A DNA stretch of 64,000 nt, from positions 3,286,965 through 3,350,964 of the forward strand of contig JAOWCC010001368.1 in the NCBI GenBank assembly GCA_030867875.1, written 5' to 3'. Positions 1 to 11,730 of this stretch are shown in pieces (positions within the stretch are counted from its first letter, which is position 1; each line of letters opens with the position of its first letter). The stretch comes from Actinernus sp. WN-2022. Taxonomy: Eukaryota; Cnidaria; Anthozoa; Actiniaria; Actinernidae. Under the pieces are notes generated by a model. The model worked only from the letters and a program-made list of their open reading frames with translations. It was not told the origin of the DNA and ran no database searches. The position numbers were made by a program, and so were the translations under genes.

Positions 1-2024
1 CAATCTGATATAAAGGAAAATATGTTCACCGATCACGGACTTTATTTATTTATTACTCTTTCTACACCAGCGTTCTTTTTCTTACGCGGTTTGTAGCGTA
101 GTGAATCCTACACAATACAAACTATACTTTCTTCAGGAAAACTCGAAATCATCCCGATTCTTGAAAAATAACAATCCTGGATTCGGTAAGCGTTTACACT
201 TGAAGAAAATACCGGGCACTTATGAAACGATTTTGACAAGAAATTTCGGCCCGAATTTTGTATTTATCGCGCTGAGTTATAGATTTTTGCTTGCCTTCAC
301 CAATTCTTAAAATTCGTTAGAAAGCTCGAGACTACACAAATCCGGGATACACCATTAAACACTAGAAAACTATATCGGAATTCACGTTCCCACTTCCAAT
401 CCCGGATTCGTTTTTATCGCGCATTCATCGAAAAGTATCCATGTGTTAGGCTTTACAAAGGACCAGCTTCTCATCAGTATTATAGTTAAGCGGCACTTTG
501 CCTTTGGTATAAAACCAACGCGCTTTGTTAAATGACAAAATCTAAACGAAGAAAACAAGTTCAGAAATCAAGAGCGCATCACAAGCGATTAAACAGACGG
601 ATTGTTTATGTCTTAAGCTTTAAAACGAGACCTTTCCCATGATTATGTGTGGCCTAGAAGCGAACTGTTCCGAAAAATAATTTTCGGCTTTACTGATTGA
701 ACTCGAGTTGCGATTCTTTTACTGATATCTAGACTTCTAGTGGTCAGATAAGCTTCAATTATATCTTATTTTAAAGCTACAAAAGTACATACATCTGTTT
801 CTAAACCTTTAGGTCAGTGATGCGAACTTCTGAATATGATCGTTATTTGATCGTGATCTGAACCAACTCGTATTTTGACTTGAAAGCTACAAAATTACAG
901 AAGTGTTTCCACGCATTTTTATGGTGCGCTCTCAAAGTGAGTGATCATGACTTTTCGTGTTTAATAAAGCGCTTTGGTCAAGAGTTAAAAAAAAATAGAG
1001 CTTGTATGGAGTTTGAAATCTTTCGCTTGGATAGCTCGTGCGAACAATGCCGAGGTTCACTTTTATTTAACTAGTTTCACAAATATGGCACTAAAATAAA
1101 GCTTGCTGAATTTGACTTAGGCTTTTCGAATAAGCTCTAAATGCAGACATTATACTCCATTTTAATTTTGACATGAGTCAAACCTCGAACGCAAACGAAA
1201 TAGGTTTGGAAACTTCGCGCGATAAAACTTATAAGCCAAGTAGCCACGGCAAATTGATTTTGCGGTGATCTTTTACTGTAACCGATATTTACCCAAGGTC
1301 TATTGAAATCTCTTAAAGAGCTTTGGAATTTCAGTTAGTCCCATGACGAGATAGATGACAGTGATTGACAGGCCCAAGAGCAAGTATGGGAATGAGGTAT
1401 TCCCAGAAGGATTCCCTAGCAGCCAATCACAAGCGCTTTGCTGAATATCTAATAAGGCGTATCATAATTATTCATATCTCACGGACGCGAGTAAATGTCG
1501 CCTAAAACAATGGGATTCTACCCGATGGCAGGGATTAAGAGAAAAAATGAGGTGGGAAAGCGGGATCTGAGGACCCTATTGTGGACCCTCTTTCAACTGC
1601 TGTTTTGAAAAATATTCCAAATCTGGCAGATATCATTTCAGGATCTATAACGTCCTCATATCTGTTATCAGAGACTCAACCTAACTGGCACGGACATTGG
1701 CGGAGATCACTGACTTTATGGCCTTCCGGCAAAGCTTGCCCGAGCTAGTCGTTTTTGTTCTCCTCAATTAGGTTGGTGTACTTAGCGCCTCTTTGCTTCC
1801 CTAATATGTGCCATCACAGAGTTTCTGAGAGTTCGATTTGGTAATGTTTATTTCATCGTTAAATAGCTGTCCCGAGTATTAAAAAGAAACAGAAACGGAA
1901 CTTCGTTCAATGTTTGTGCCTAAAATAAAAGTGCAAGAAAATTGTCATTCTTTTTTAACCATTCCGTTCTACTTCATTAATTGGTAGGTCAAGTTGAATT
2001 AACCCAATTATCACAAGAGGCAAC
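1..2024. other. Intergenic DNA, no gene recognised
   Basis: AT-rich sequence. The open frames here are short and show no family motif, splice-site framing or codon pattern that would support a gene. No inverted or tandem repeat longer than a few tens of bases was noticed. It lies upstream of the RIIa-domain gene and may include its distal promoter. Confidence 0.5.
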
Positions 2025-2038
2025 GTTACCATGGAGAC
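2025..2038. promoter_or_regulatory. X-box-like RFX motif upstream of the RIIa-domain gene
   Basis: The sequence GTTACCATGGAGAC is close to the imperfect palindrome bound by RFX factors (GTNRCC, short spacer, then an RGYAAC-like half). The left half matches fully and the right half deviates. It sits 234 bp before the ATG at 2272. X-boxes at this distance are typical of ciliary and sperm-flagellar genes, which fits the docking domain encoded downstream. The function is inferred from motif and context only. Confidence 0.4.
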
Positions 2039-2271
2039 TACGCTCTGTTAGTAAATTTGCATGTATGAAGCATTATTGCGAAGATTAATTACTAACAGAG
2101 AGAATAAGATGCAAATACGTAAAAGATAAACGAGGCAAATTATTGAAAAGATAGTCAATATTTATTTGGCGGGCGCCGACAAATGACAGATGGCTTGAGC
2201 TCTCAGACAGTTCTATTCATTTCTCTGATCTTTCGGCAAATGAACAAAGCAGGGATTATCTTGGTTAGAAA

Positions 2272-2835
2272 ATGGCTGATATTGAAAGCTATTCAGATGA
2301 TGTGAACAGTCAGGTTTCGTTTTCCGATGCTACCATAATTAGTGGCAATCTAGATAACGTGAGTGTGCACTCGCAAGACTGGCCTGATATACTGGAGCAT
2401 GAGAACATGCCAGACACCCTTCTGGAAGAAAATGAAGACGAAAACCAGGTCGATGTGGATGAAAACAGCAATGAATCCGAACCAAAAAATGATCAAGAGA
2501 TCACTCGACTAGTTACGGATACGATTATGAGAGCAACAAGGCACATCAAGGAAGAGACCTGGGCTTGTAATATGAATACGAACAGTACTGAGATAACATC
2601 TGATCATGATGTGATAAATACAAACAACGTTGATCAACAAAACAAACCGGCTGCCGTTGTCAACCAAGAGACTACTAATGAGGCTAGTTCGAGTTCGGAG
2701 CTAAATGAGGAAAATATGGAATCGCCAGAGACAGAGGATGTCCCGGAGCTTGGGATGCCATCGTCGGCTGAAGAATATCCGATGCAGAAGTCTGTCAAGT
2801 ATTTAGAGAAGCACGGCATCTTCAGGCTATTTCAG
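2272..2835 (+). CDS. Exon 1 of the RIIa-domain gene
   Basis: This exon has 188 complete codons from ATG to the donor TTTCAG/GTTTGTGG. It encodes the acidic leader and helix 1 of the docking domain. Without splicing the frame would run only six more codons into the intron before a stop, which supports the donor. Confidence 0.78.
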
Positions 2836-4678
2836 GTTTGTGGTATCAGTTAAATTAAGCCTTGTTCATACGATGGTGTTGATGATGTTTGCGCATGCAC
2901 TACCATGTTGCGCACTGTCATGAATTGCGCACTACTGAACATGACAGCTTCCTGTCGGTTGATGTCCATCTAACCGCATTCTTGGATTCATGACTGAGCG
3001 AATATCAAGTTTTCAAATCTCTGTAATCTTGGCTTCGAGCCGGAAACACGGCAAGCCGAGACATGATTCGAATTCTCGTCTGCCAGTCTCCTTCCGGGTT
3101 AAAGTTTTACACGGCGACTCCCTTCAATTACCCTATATCATTATGACGTCACGGCTTGTTTATGAGGGGGACAGAATCGACTTGAACAATAGAATTTTGA
3201 ACTAAATCTGCTCTGCTGAGGAAAATTTAACTTAGAATTGTCTGGCTTCCAGATATCAGCTGTATCAATGTTTATCCCACAATATTTACCGTATTTGGTG
3301 GCTGTTACCGCTATTCTACGTTCTACAAAATGCATTTGATAGCGATTTCCTTTGTGTTGTTGCTGTTTTGTCCCCCTCCCGCGACCGTGATCCTTAGCGT
3401 TTAAACAATAGATTATTTTGATTTGACGTCATAATGATATAGGTCAATTAAAATAGAAATCATCGGATAAACATTTATCAGTAAGTTGCTTGACAGATTA
3501 CTTCTGAAGTGGTTTTCAAAGAGACCGTGAAAATCTAGAATACAAAAAGCACCAGGAGCGTAGCTAGGCATTTTCAAGTTGTACACACAAGTGCAGTGGC
3601 TACCGGTTTTAAGGGCCCCCTTGTAAAAAAAAATACAAGGCCAAACAGGGAATTTTCGTCTCAAAGTGTACACACGTGCGTATATGCGTAGTGCACGCTA
3701 CGCCCCTAAGAACGAAAAGTGTCTAATAAAATACCGACTTCTACATTAGAGCAAAATGCTTCCGGATTGATATTGCTTTACAGTTCTGCTCTAGTGAAAA
3801 CCGTTAGTATATAAGTATCATGAATATGTTACGGAAACTATGGAACAAGTTATCACCTTAGTGTAGTCCACGTAACACTGCGAGTAAAGCCATTCTTCCT
3901 TCCCGCTAAAAGAAGAAAGGGAAGCCGAAGGAGGCTATAATCCTTTTCCCTCTTTTCTTTTAATTTAGCGAGAAGGGAGAAGGCTTTTCTCGCAGGGATC
4001 GAGAGCCTATACACGACTTTCGTAATGGCCGCCTCCGGCCACCTCCTAATTTGCATAATTTGGAAGATCAATCTGAAGGGGGAAACCAATGCTACCATAT
4101 GAAAGATCACATTAAAACTAGTAATTCTTTTGAGTTTTGGAGCAATGTGGAAAGTTGCTGTTGAGCTATAAGCATTTGTAAAGGCCTCCGTTGTTTTTCT
4201 CATACAAATCTCTCTAATTTCAACTGGCTGTAACTTCATTGCTTTATAAGCTACAGCACTCAACTTTCACAAGTTCACTAATGTCAACATGCTCTTTCAC
4301 ATGGCAATGTTCATATTTTCTATACATGTGGATAAACTACCGAAACGGGAAATCACATATGCAAATTAGGAGGCGGCCATTATGAAAGTCGTGTATGCAC
4401 GTGTACTGGGAAATGCTTATCAACTGAAATAACTGATTTTTTAAATAAAATTCCAGTTAATGGACTTTTAGGGCCGAGAATTTCTCGAAAACTCTTCTGA
4501 TGCATTCACCATTTTATTTTACCATCTCGGCTTAATTTACTAATTTCATTTCCAGAGCCTGTCAGCGGATGTTGTGTACCACCGCCCTGATAACCCTCTA
4601 CAGTTTATGGTGGATAAACTCAAGGAGTCAAAACAGGAAGCCGGGGGAGACGATCGATGGGAATCCGATGCCAAATAA
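2272..4678 (+). CDS. RIIa/DPY-30-type docking-domain protein (TEX55/EFCAB10-like), two exons
   Basis: Exons 2272-2835 and 4556-4678 join in phase 0 to give 228 residues. Residues 1 to about 165 are acidic and Ser/Asn/Glu-rich, and probably disordered. Residues 174-212 form the dimerisation-docking fold: KYLEKHGIFRLFQ lies before the junction, and VVYHRPDNPLQFMVDKL directly after it. This two-helix module (PKA regulatory subunit RIIa, DPY-30) binds amphipathic helices of AKAP-like scaffolds. The version with 'YLEKHGIF' and 'HRPDNPLQF' is most like sperm/ciliary proteins such as TEX55, so an axonemal scaffold role is likely but inferred. The ATG at 2272 is the first in frame and starts a clearly coding stretch. 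The gene has an X-box-like motif upstream and an AATAAA overlapping the stop. The 1.7-kb intron holds two MITEs. The domain call is firm; the orthology is tentative. Confidence 0.78.
3132..3443. mobile_element. MITE with near-perfect 8-bp target duplication (hAT-like), in intron
   Basis: The ends CCTATATCATTATGACGTCA and its reverse complement face each other. They are flanked by TCAATTAC (3124-3131) and TCAATTAA (3444-3451), an 8-bp duplication with one change. There is no coding capacity. It lies in the intron of the RIIa-domain gene. The class is inferred from the duplication length. Confidence 0.65.
4009..4398. mobile_element. MITE with inverted ends CACGACTTTCGTAATGGCCG, in intron
   Basis: The left end (CACGACTTTC then a GGCCGCCTCC block and CTCCTAATTTGCAT) is mirrored at the right end (ATGCAAATTAGGAGGCGGCC then GAAAGTCGTG). 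A TA or TAT flanks both ends, which suggests a Tc1/mariner-like origin. An open frame of 136 codons on the minus strand inside it has no recognisable product. Confidence 0.55.
4556..4678 (+). CDS. Exon 2 (last) of the RIIa-domain gene
   Basis: The acceptor TTTCCAG precedes 40 codons and a TAA at 4676-4678. The exon encodes helix 2 of the docking domain (YHRPDNPLQFMVDKLKE) and a short acidic tail. The stop codon overlaps an AATAAA hexamer at 4674-4679. Confidence 0.75.
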   Translation, partial: SLSADVVYHRPDNPLQFMVDKLKESKQEAGGDDRWESDAK

Positions 4679-4688
4679 AATCCGTAAA

Positions 4689-4986
4689 ATCGAATTTCTG
4701 AAATATTCTTCAGATACAAACTTAAGATACCAGGTAAAAGATTAACATATCGAAATTTGAGTGAAGTAGCTGTGCTGGGAAGCGTGCAATCGTGTTTTCA
4801 GTTTTCCATACATTGCCTGTAAAAACGAGTCACATTCCGCGTTAACATTTACAGACAATGTATGGAAAACTGAAAACACGATTGCACGATTCCCAGCACA
4901 GCTACATCCCTCAAATTCAGTTCGATATGTTAATCTTTTACCTGGTATCTTAAGTTTGTATCTAAAGAATATTTCAGAAATTCGAT
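4689..4986. mobile_element. Foldback MITE just after the RIIa-domain gene
   Basis: Two arms of about 130-145 bp form a long inverted repeat. The outer ends are ATCGAATTTCTGAAATATT and its complement, and the inner parts both carry the motif CAGTTTTCCATACA. A related copy lies at about 54100-54390 and shares the downstream motif CGCGCCA(T/C)GTTTGCACC, found here at about 5009. It starts 11 bp after the stop codon, so any 3' UTR must be very short or MITE-derived. Confidence 0.65.
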
Positions 4987-5059
4987 TCCCATACAAACAC
5001 TGTATTTCGCGCCATGTTTGCACCTTTTCAAAATGTCGAAATTTACCGCGAACTGGCCT

Positions 5060-6685
5060 ATAGGGTATGGTTTTAGAACCTCCTGTTCCTTATATTAAAA
5101 TAGGGTATCATATTTTGCATTTTGACCCTCAAATAAAATATCCGATCCTTAAATGTAGTACGCTTTTTATTTTTATCAGTGAACTCACACATAATGAATT
5201 AGCGATTGGAAATAACGCTACTCTGGTAGTCCCTAATATAGGCTACAGAAACAATAACATGAAAAATAAAAGCTGTTACAAATATAGTATTCACGTATTC
5301 CTTAAGATATCAGGAGCCCTTCAAGAGCGCTTCCCGAAAACATTTAATTGCGCGCGTTAAATTCAAGAAAACTCCTATAAAGTATATGTTTTCTGAAAGC
5401 TTCAACAACTCATGAATAATTAATGAGCATTTTGTCCAATCAGATGAAGCAAATCAGTCACGTGCATGCTCCTTTATACCTGATAAAATCTCATCATTCT
5501 AAAAGGCCCGCGGAGGGATTTGAATTCTGTCCCAGAGGGAAACGGGGTTCATGATTGAGACAATGGAATTTCTATTGATGTTTCAGCTTTCTCATTGAAT
5601 TGCTAATTAGGATGAACGTTTTATATAAAGAATACTAATGAACATGAAATTTTATATAAAGTTTCATCCTAATTAAGAATTCACTGATAAAGACCCAAAG
5701 ATAGCAAAAAGTACACGGAACATAAGGTACCTAGATAAAAAAATTTGCACTAAATTTACTAATATCAGCAGACTACCGAGATATACACAGATAATATTTT
5801 TAAAATGAAGTTATCCAACTACCATTACTTGTTTACCGAGCCACTGTTTAGTTCCAATTATTAAACCAAACTCAAAAGCCGTAAAAAAAACGTGCATTAA
5901 ACTTACATATTTTGTACCGGAGTCACAGCTTTAGAGCCTGCCGTCACGTCAATCACATCGCTTTCCAAGTCTTGAACTTTATCGAGGTAAACCACGACAC
6001 CAAATCCTTCAAGTGCAGGTTCTTCTTGCATTGCGAAACGCCGCTTCAAACAACATAGTATGGTAATTTCTTCATGTCATTCCCTTGAGATGTTCGTATT
6101 TGCAGGCGGTGATTACTCGAATATTTTGCATGGCGTTGTGAATACAAAGGTTCAATGGTTCATTAAGTAACCATTCCCTTGAGATGTGCGTCTTTCATTC
6201 ATTGCATTCTTAAAGCGTTTTTGAAGCCGTTTAAAACACTCACAGCACGTGTTTTATCAAGTCTAAAAATTCTCGGGCTTGGCCCTCGATTTTTTAAACT
6301 TGATAAAACACTGCTGTTCGCGTTTTAAACAGTACTTAATAAACATAGATTGTAGAAAACAGCTTGATTTTCCTTATTATTAAATACTCTTTTATTTATT
6401 ATGATTTTAATCCAATTTCACCATACCTTATACCTGGAGCTCTTGTCCTCGGGAATTGGACGGAAATCCGCGCTGAAACGACCTTCATAAAATTGAAGAA
6501 AGAAACATGAAAGTATCTCAAGAACAAAAAAACGCATTAAACAACTGAGACACCCTTTTTTGTCAACATATCGATCTAGCCATATATGCCAATTTTCAAT
6601 CCGATCTATTAAAATCTAGAGGGACAGGAGCTTCGAATACATGCTACTAAGGTTTGTTGACACAATTAACTTATCTGTCATTAAA
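5060..6685. other. AT-rich spacer without recognised gene
   Basis: Small inverted repeats are present: arms AATTAGGATGAA near 5605-5675, and arms around a TTTATCAAGT core near 6249-6310. Both look like old MITE remains. Open frames here have no recognisable motifs. Confidence 0.45.
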
Positions 6686-6877
6686 GCGTAGTCCACACGA
6701 GCAAGTTTTCCTTGACAAGTTTTCCCTTGACAAGTTTTATTTGCTCGTGTAGACGACGAAAAATGACAAGTTTTGCCTTGACAAGTCTCCTTGTTGAAAA
6801 ACTGGCGTGCCAGTTATTGAACAAGGCAACTTGTCAAGGAAAACTTGTCAAGGAAAACTTGCTCGTGTGGACTACGC
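6686..6877. mobile_element. MITE with tandem motif inside its terminal inverted repeats
   Basis: The ends GCGTAGTCCACACGAGCAAG are mirrored almost perfectly over about 50 bp. Inside each arm the unit CAAGTTTTCC(C)TTGA is repeated in tandem, so the two arms carry mirrored mini-arrays. The reading frame across it (6712-6918) is a by-product of the repeat. No clear target duplication was found. Confidence 0.65.
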
Positions 6878-7926
6878 ATAAGAATGTCATTTTTCCAGTA
6901 TTTGATGTTGAACAGTAGGTATAGTGAAACATGATGCCATGTTGTTCATGGATTTTGCGCGCTTCTGTGAACTACGCAGACCACGATAAGTTAGCTCTTC
7001 AGTGCGATCAGTATATCGCAGTAGAGAAGTTCAATTTTAGCGTTACCATTGTCATAGTATTTCACAGAAATCATGAGTGCACAGAGAAGGTAAAGACGAA
7101 GAAAGCGTAAAGAAACAGACCAAACGAAGAAGGTCGTGTTCAGTTTCAGTCGGTTCTTCGGCTTCGACTTCGGCTATCGAAGGCGAATCTACAGTCGAAA
7201 CTTCGTGGCGAAGTTTATGGGCACTTGCACTCTTTCAACTTTGAATTGACTTTGCAGAATCTGCAAGTTCTGCCCATGCACTGATTATCTTGGTTATAAT
7301 ATGAGCCAACCGAGATCGCTTTCCGTCAGCGGCGACTTTAGTTTCTTCGCGGACTGAGAAAATGGACATAAGCCCTCCCTTATATTTAGCTCAATTCGTA
7401 ATTTGAAGCTGCCAAATTACTATTAAACTAGATTTTAGATATGATTTCTGTGTGAAACGTAAATGAATATTTGCAACTCAACGGCTTCAAGACGACTAGT
7501 TTCATGTTTATTAGTATCAAAGTTCACATGTTTTTTCGCGGTTTCCATGAGAACGCTTCACAAGTGCTAATAAGCCGATGACAGCCTGCTTTCCCGTCCA
7601 TATTTCTTTTCGCCGTAATTTCTCGTTGGAAATAAAATGTTTTGAAATTCTATTTTCACTAAACTGTAGAATTAACTTTGAACATTATAAAAAATCAATA
7701 AGATTTTTTTCACAAAAAATATCGGATAAAGGGTTCCTGATACCTTAAATAGGGTATATATTTCAGTTACAATCCTTGGAAAGGATACGAATTTTCCAAT
7801 TTTCATCCTTAAATAGGGTCAGGGTTTCGACATCTCTGCATGTGGCACACCCCTATCCTAAATTTCCGGGAGTTTCCGTCAGAATCTTTTGTTCCGTTGT
7901 GTTCAAGTCATCCTCACAGAGTTTAC
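6878..7926. other. Spacer without recognised gene
   Basis: No coding signal, tandem array or clear inverted repeat was seen. It ends at the target duplication of the LINE that follows. Confidence 0.4.
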
Positions 7927-7980
7927 ATCTCTGCTAATATCATTCACCAGTCTCCTTAACATTAAAATCAGAAGCTGCGT

Positions 7981-9592
7981 ATCAAAAAAGAGGTCCAGGT
8001 TTCTGGAAATTAAACAATTCATTGCTTGAAAATGAAGAATTTGTAACGAAACTAACTTTCTACTTAAACCATGTTTTAGAAAAGCACCAACAAATTACCG
8101 ATAAAAGATTATTTTGGGAATTGATAAAAATGGAAATTAGGATGTTCTCCTCCAGGTTCTCCAAACGAAAATCCAAACAGAAAAGATCCTACGAACTAGA
8201 ATATTACTTCGACAACTTAACAATCTTCAAAGGTTGCTTGACAAAAACCCTGAAGACATAAGTTCAAGCAATAAATTAAATACGACTAATTAAAAGCAAA
8301 ACTAAAGGTATTATCAGAACAAAAAACCAAAGGCTGTATTATAAGAAGTAGAACGAGATGGTATGAGTATGGAGAGAAAAACTGCCGTTATTTTTCCAAC
8401 TTCGAAAAACGAAATCACCAAAAGAAACATATTTCAAAGTTAAGATTAAACAACGATGTCAACACCGAAGAACCTAAGCCGGTTATTCTAAACGAGATGC
8501 ACAACTTTTATAAAACGCTTTACTCCGACGCAAAACATTGATTTGAATCAAGAACGCTTCCAACCTTTCTTCACTTATCTAATACTTCCGTTCCCAAATT
8601 AGATGACGAACAACAACAAATATGCGAAGGATTGCTAACGGAAAAGGAATGTTTAAAAGCAGTAAAAGCATTCACAAAAAACAAATCGCCAGGAACTGAT
8701 GCCTTTGTCTGCCGAGTTTTATAAGTGCTTTTGGGAAGTTCTCGCCAAGCCTCTTGTAGAATGCCTAAAATGTTGCATGTAAAGAAGGAGAACTATCTGT
8801 ATCCCAAAAAAGAGGAAATATTTCCTTGATCCCAAAGAAAAATAAAGACAAATTGAAACTAGCTAATTGGCGCCCCATTTTCTTGTTAAACACAGACTAT
8901 AAGATTTGTGGCGGCCACAAAATGTTTAGCGAAACGCCTGGAAAAGGTTTTACCTAATCTTATTTCGAAAGATCAAACAGGCTATGTAAAAAGGCGTTTC
9001 ATAGGACGAAATATAAGACTCATATCAGACGTTATAGAACACTAAAATAACGCGATGTCTTCAGGGCTGCTCATCTTTATAGATTTTGAAAAAGCCTTCG
9101 ATACGATTGGATGGAATTATATTCTAAAAGTACTAGACCTAATGAACTTTGGTCCAATGTTTAAGAGCTGGATAATGGCTTTATACGGAAATACCTCCAG
9201 CTGTGTTGTCAATAACGGCTTTGCATCTAATTTCTTTCCGTTAGGAAGAGGGGTCCGCCAAGGCTGCCCTTTATCTGGACTTCTGTTCATACTAGCAGTT
9301 TAAGTTATGGCTTCGGCAATTAGAAATAACGACGATATTAAAGGCCTCAATATCGGAGAAAGGAATATAAAACTAGCACGATATGCTGACGATACTACTG
9401 TGTTCTTAAAAGACGAAGCATCTGCAAACGAACTATTTAAACTTATACTGACATGCTTCAGTAGTTGCTCAGGACTAAAGGTTAACAAAGGTAAAACAGA
9501 AGGAATGTGGTTAAACAACTTACATAAACAAAACAGTCGCTCCACCAAAAAAGACATACTTACCTTGGGCGTAGTGTTTTCGCATGACCCTA
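7981..9592 (+). pseudogene. LINE ORF2 remnant: linker and reverse transcriptase palm
   Basis: Fragments in different frames line up as one broken polyprotein. A linker segment has RGPGFWKLNNSLLENEEFV. The RT palm at 9055-9303 has FIDFEKAFDTIGW (motif A, catalytic Asp) and RGVRQGCPLSGLLF (motif B). At 9307-9560 comes YADDTTVFL (motif C, the YADD catalytic box) followed by SGLKVNKGKTEGMW. These are hallmarks of L1-type reverse transcriptases. Stops at 8259 and 9301 and several frameshifts show it is dead. Confidence 0.85.
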
Positions 9593-10332
9593 TCCAAGAT
9601 AAGTTTTCCGATTCACATATCCTTTTGACCCATGCACATTTTACCGGCGGCTTTAATTTTTTGAGAACAACGAAGGAGATCATACCAAGACCACCTTTCT
9701 CAATTGGTGCTAAAAGAGTGTTCCTTTTTATTTTGTCGGGTTTGAAGTTCCACACAAATCGAAACATGAGTTGATCAACATGTTTTGTAAAGCCTTCCGG
9801 AGGTTTAAGGACCGCACAGTTATATACTAGCTTATAAATTCTGAATGTTTTCACGATATTTATTTTTCCGATGAGGGTTAGACTTCTTGCAGACCAAATG
9901 TTTAATTTTTTTCTTAAATCGTCTAATTTATCTTAAAAATTCATTTTGTGGTCTAGACTAGGCCTAGTCTAGACCACAAAATGAATTTTTAAGATAAATT
10001 AGACGATTTAAGAAAAAAATTAAACATTTGGTCTGCAAGAAGTCTAACCCTCATCGGAAAAATAAATATCGTGAAAACATTCGGAATTTATAAGCTAGTA
10101 TATAACTGTGCGGTCCTTAAACCTCCGGAAGGCTTTACAAAACATGTTGATCAACTCATGTTTCGATTTGTGTGGAACTTCAAACCCGACAAAATAAAAA
10201 GGAACACTCTTTTAGCACCAATTGAGAAAGGTGGTCTTGGTATGATCTCCTTCGTTGTTCTCAAAAAATTAAAGCCGCCGGTAAAATGTGCATGGGTCAA
10301 AAGGATATGTGAATCGGAAAACTTATCTTGGA
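9593..10332. repeat. 370-bp near-perfect palindrome inside the LINE
   Basis: The centre is GG/CC at 9962/9963. Arms 9593-9962 and 9963-10332 match base for base, with at least one mismatch (FRIYK versus FGIYK, near 9842/10083). The right arm is the sense LINE segment (LTLIGKINIVKTFGIYKLVY and onward). The left arm is an inverted copy inserted directly after the sense text TLGVVFSHD. There is essentially no spacer. Confidence 0.85.
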
Positions 10333-11155
10333 CTTCCACCTTCATCTTCAAAAGTACGGAGGAAACTTCATTTTCGAATGCAATTACGACACTAGTTTGT
10401 TAGAATTTAATGACTTTCCTGAGTTCTACAGAGATGATCTAAAAGCCTGGCAAGAATTGACAGTTAATTACCCTATCACTGGCAGTGAAGTAGAAAATGA
10501 AATATTATGGAATAATAAGTCCATAATTATATCTGGAAAGCCAGTATACTATAAATCCTGGCACAAATGCAAAATTACAACAATCGGTGATCTCTTAGAA
10601 GGAAATAACTACAACCTTTGACCAATTAAAATTAAAATTCAATGTCCAGACCAATTTCTTAAATTATCAAGGCTTGGTGCATGCCATACCAGCAGAGTGG
10701 AAACAAATGCTGAAAACAAGAGATGAGGACTGTAGAACGCATGGAATCAATCAAAAACAATTCAATATAAACAACAAAAATGTAACGGCAAAGAATGCCT
10801 GACTCGCGCTCTCATCAAAGATAATCCAAGTACCCAAACTTAATCTCAAACCTATAGAATTAGGGCTAATTCCAAGCAATGTTTACACCCTGCCGTTTTG
10901 AATCACCAAGGAAACGAAGTTGAGATGTTTTCAGTTCAAAATAATACACAACATCATACCAACAAATGAAAAACTTTACCAAATGAGAGTTGTAGAAAGC
11001 CCGATTTGTCATTTCTGTGGTACTTGCAATCCGAAACTTTGGAACATATGTTTTGTTTATGCAATATGGTAAAAACCTTTTTGATGCATATTATCAGCTG
11101 GTGGGAAACAAAAATCAATATCACAATCAACCTCGAAGGCAAAGTCATTCTTTAC
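9963..11155 (+). pseudogene. LINE ORF2 remnant: C-terminal part
   Basis: The sense sequence continues after the palindrome centre: LNIWSARSLTLIGKINIVKT, then FVWNFKPDKIKR and KGGLGMISF, the typical segment after the RT domain of L1-like ORF2. Further C-terminal pieces run to 11155 in shifting frames, including a TLEHMFC-type stretch near 11035. It is broken by frameshifts. Confidence 0.75.
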
Positions 11156-11160
11156 GGCTT

Positions 11161-11292
11161 ACTGTACTTTGCGAAACGAAACGAAACTGTACTTTGCGAA
11201 ACTGTACTTTGCGAAACCGTACTTTGCGAAACTGTACTTTGCGAAACTGTACTTTACGAAACTGTACTTTGCGAAACTGTACTTTGCGAAAC
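11161..11292 (+). repeat. 15-bp tandem array in left inverted repeat
   Basis: The unit CTGTACTTTGCGAAA is repeated about eight times with small variants, after a short GAAACGAAAC stretch. All three frames stay open across it, giving spurious peptides with repeated LYFAK or ETVLC. Confidence 0.85.
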
Positions 11293-11532
11293 GCGTATTT
11301 AGGCACTACTGGGAACAGCTAAAAACAATAATATTAGTTTATACTTACTTTCACATATATAGCGCCTGGTAGACTTCTTAATACAGTGTACTTGAATTGC
11401 TTCTTTTATAATTTGTAGTTCCGGTGATCCCGTCGGCCATATTGCAAACCGCGCAGACACGACAACGAGGCTGCATTGACCCGACCTCTAGTATTTGTAA
11501 CAATTTTTCCCATACCACAAGTTGATTATGTT

Positions 11533-11600
11533 TGATAGCTCAGACAGTAGAGCGGTCATTTTTGCGTACGTGGGATCGGGAGTTCGAATCCGGCGATGCT
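11533..11600 (+). other. tRNA-like segment, left arm, facing inward
   Basis: GATAGCTCAGACAGTAGAGC matches an A box/D-arm, and GAGTTCGAATCC about 35 bases later matches a B box/T-arm. The T-stem does not pair well and there is no clean acceptor stem, so this is a tRNA-derived pol III-promoter-like segment and not a working tRNA. Confidence 0.55.
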
Positions 11601-11730
11601 AAACTTTTATTCCCTTTTTTTTTAACTGGACAACATTTTTAGCTCTCCTTTCCTCGTTCTGGTATTTTTCTCTAAACAAATCATAGCCTTTCAAAGCGAT
11701 CGATCAAATTATTTTCAGGTTGCTTCAACT

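Noticed and set aside
3853..4263. 136-codon minus-strand frame within the intron
   Set aside because: It covers most of a MITE and shows no family motif.
9300..9854. 184-codon minus-strand frame resembling a LINE protein
   Set aside because: It is the inverted copy of the sense segment 10071 onward, inside the palindrome, and runs into antisense of the RT region.
11006..11372. Open frames with LYFAK, ETVLC or RNCTL repeats
   Set aside because: By-products of a 15-bp tandem array joined to LINE debris.
11533..11600. A functional tRNA gene
   Set aside because: D-arm and T-loop motifs are present, but T-stem and acceptor-stem pairing is poor, and it is part of an inverted repeat.
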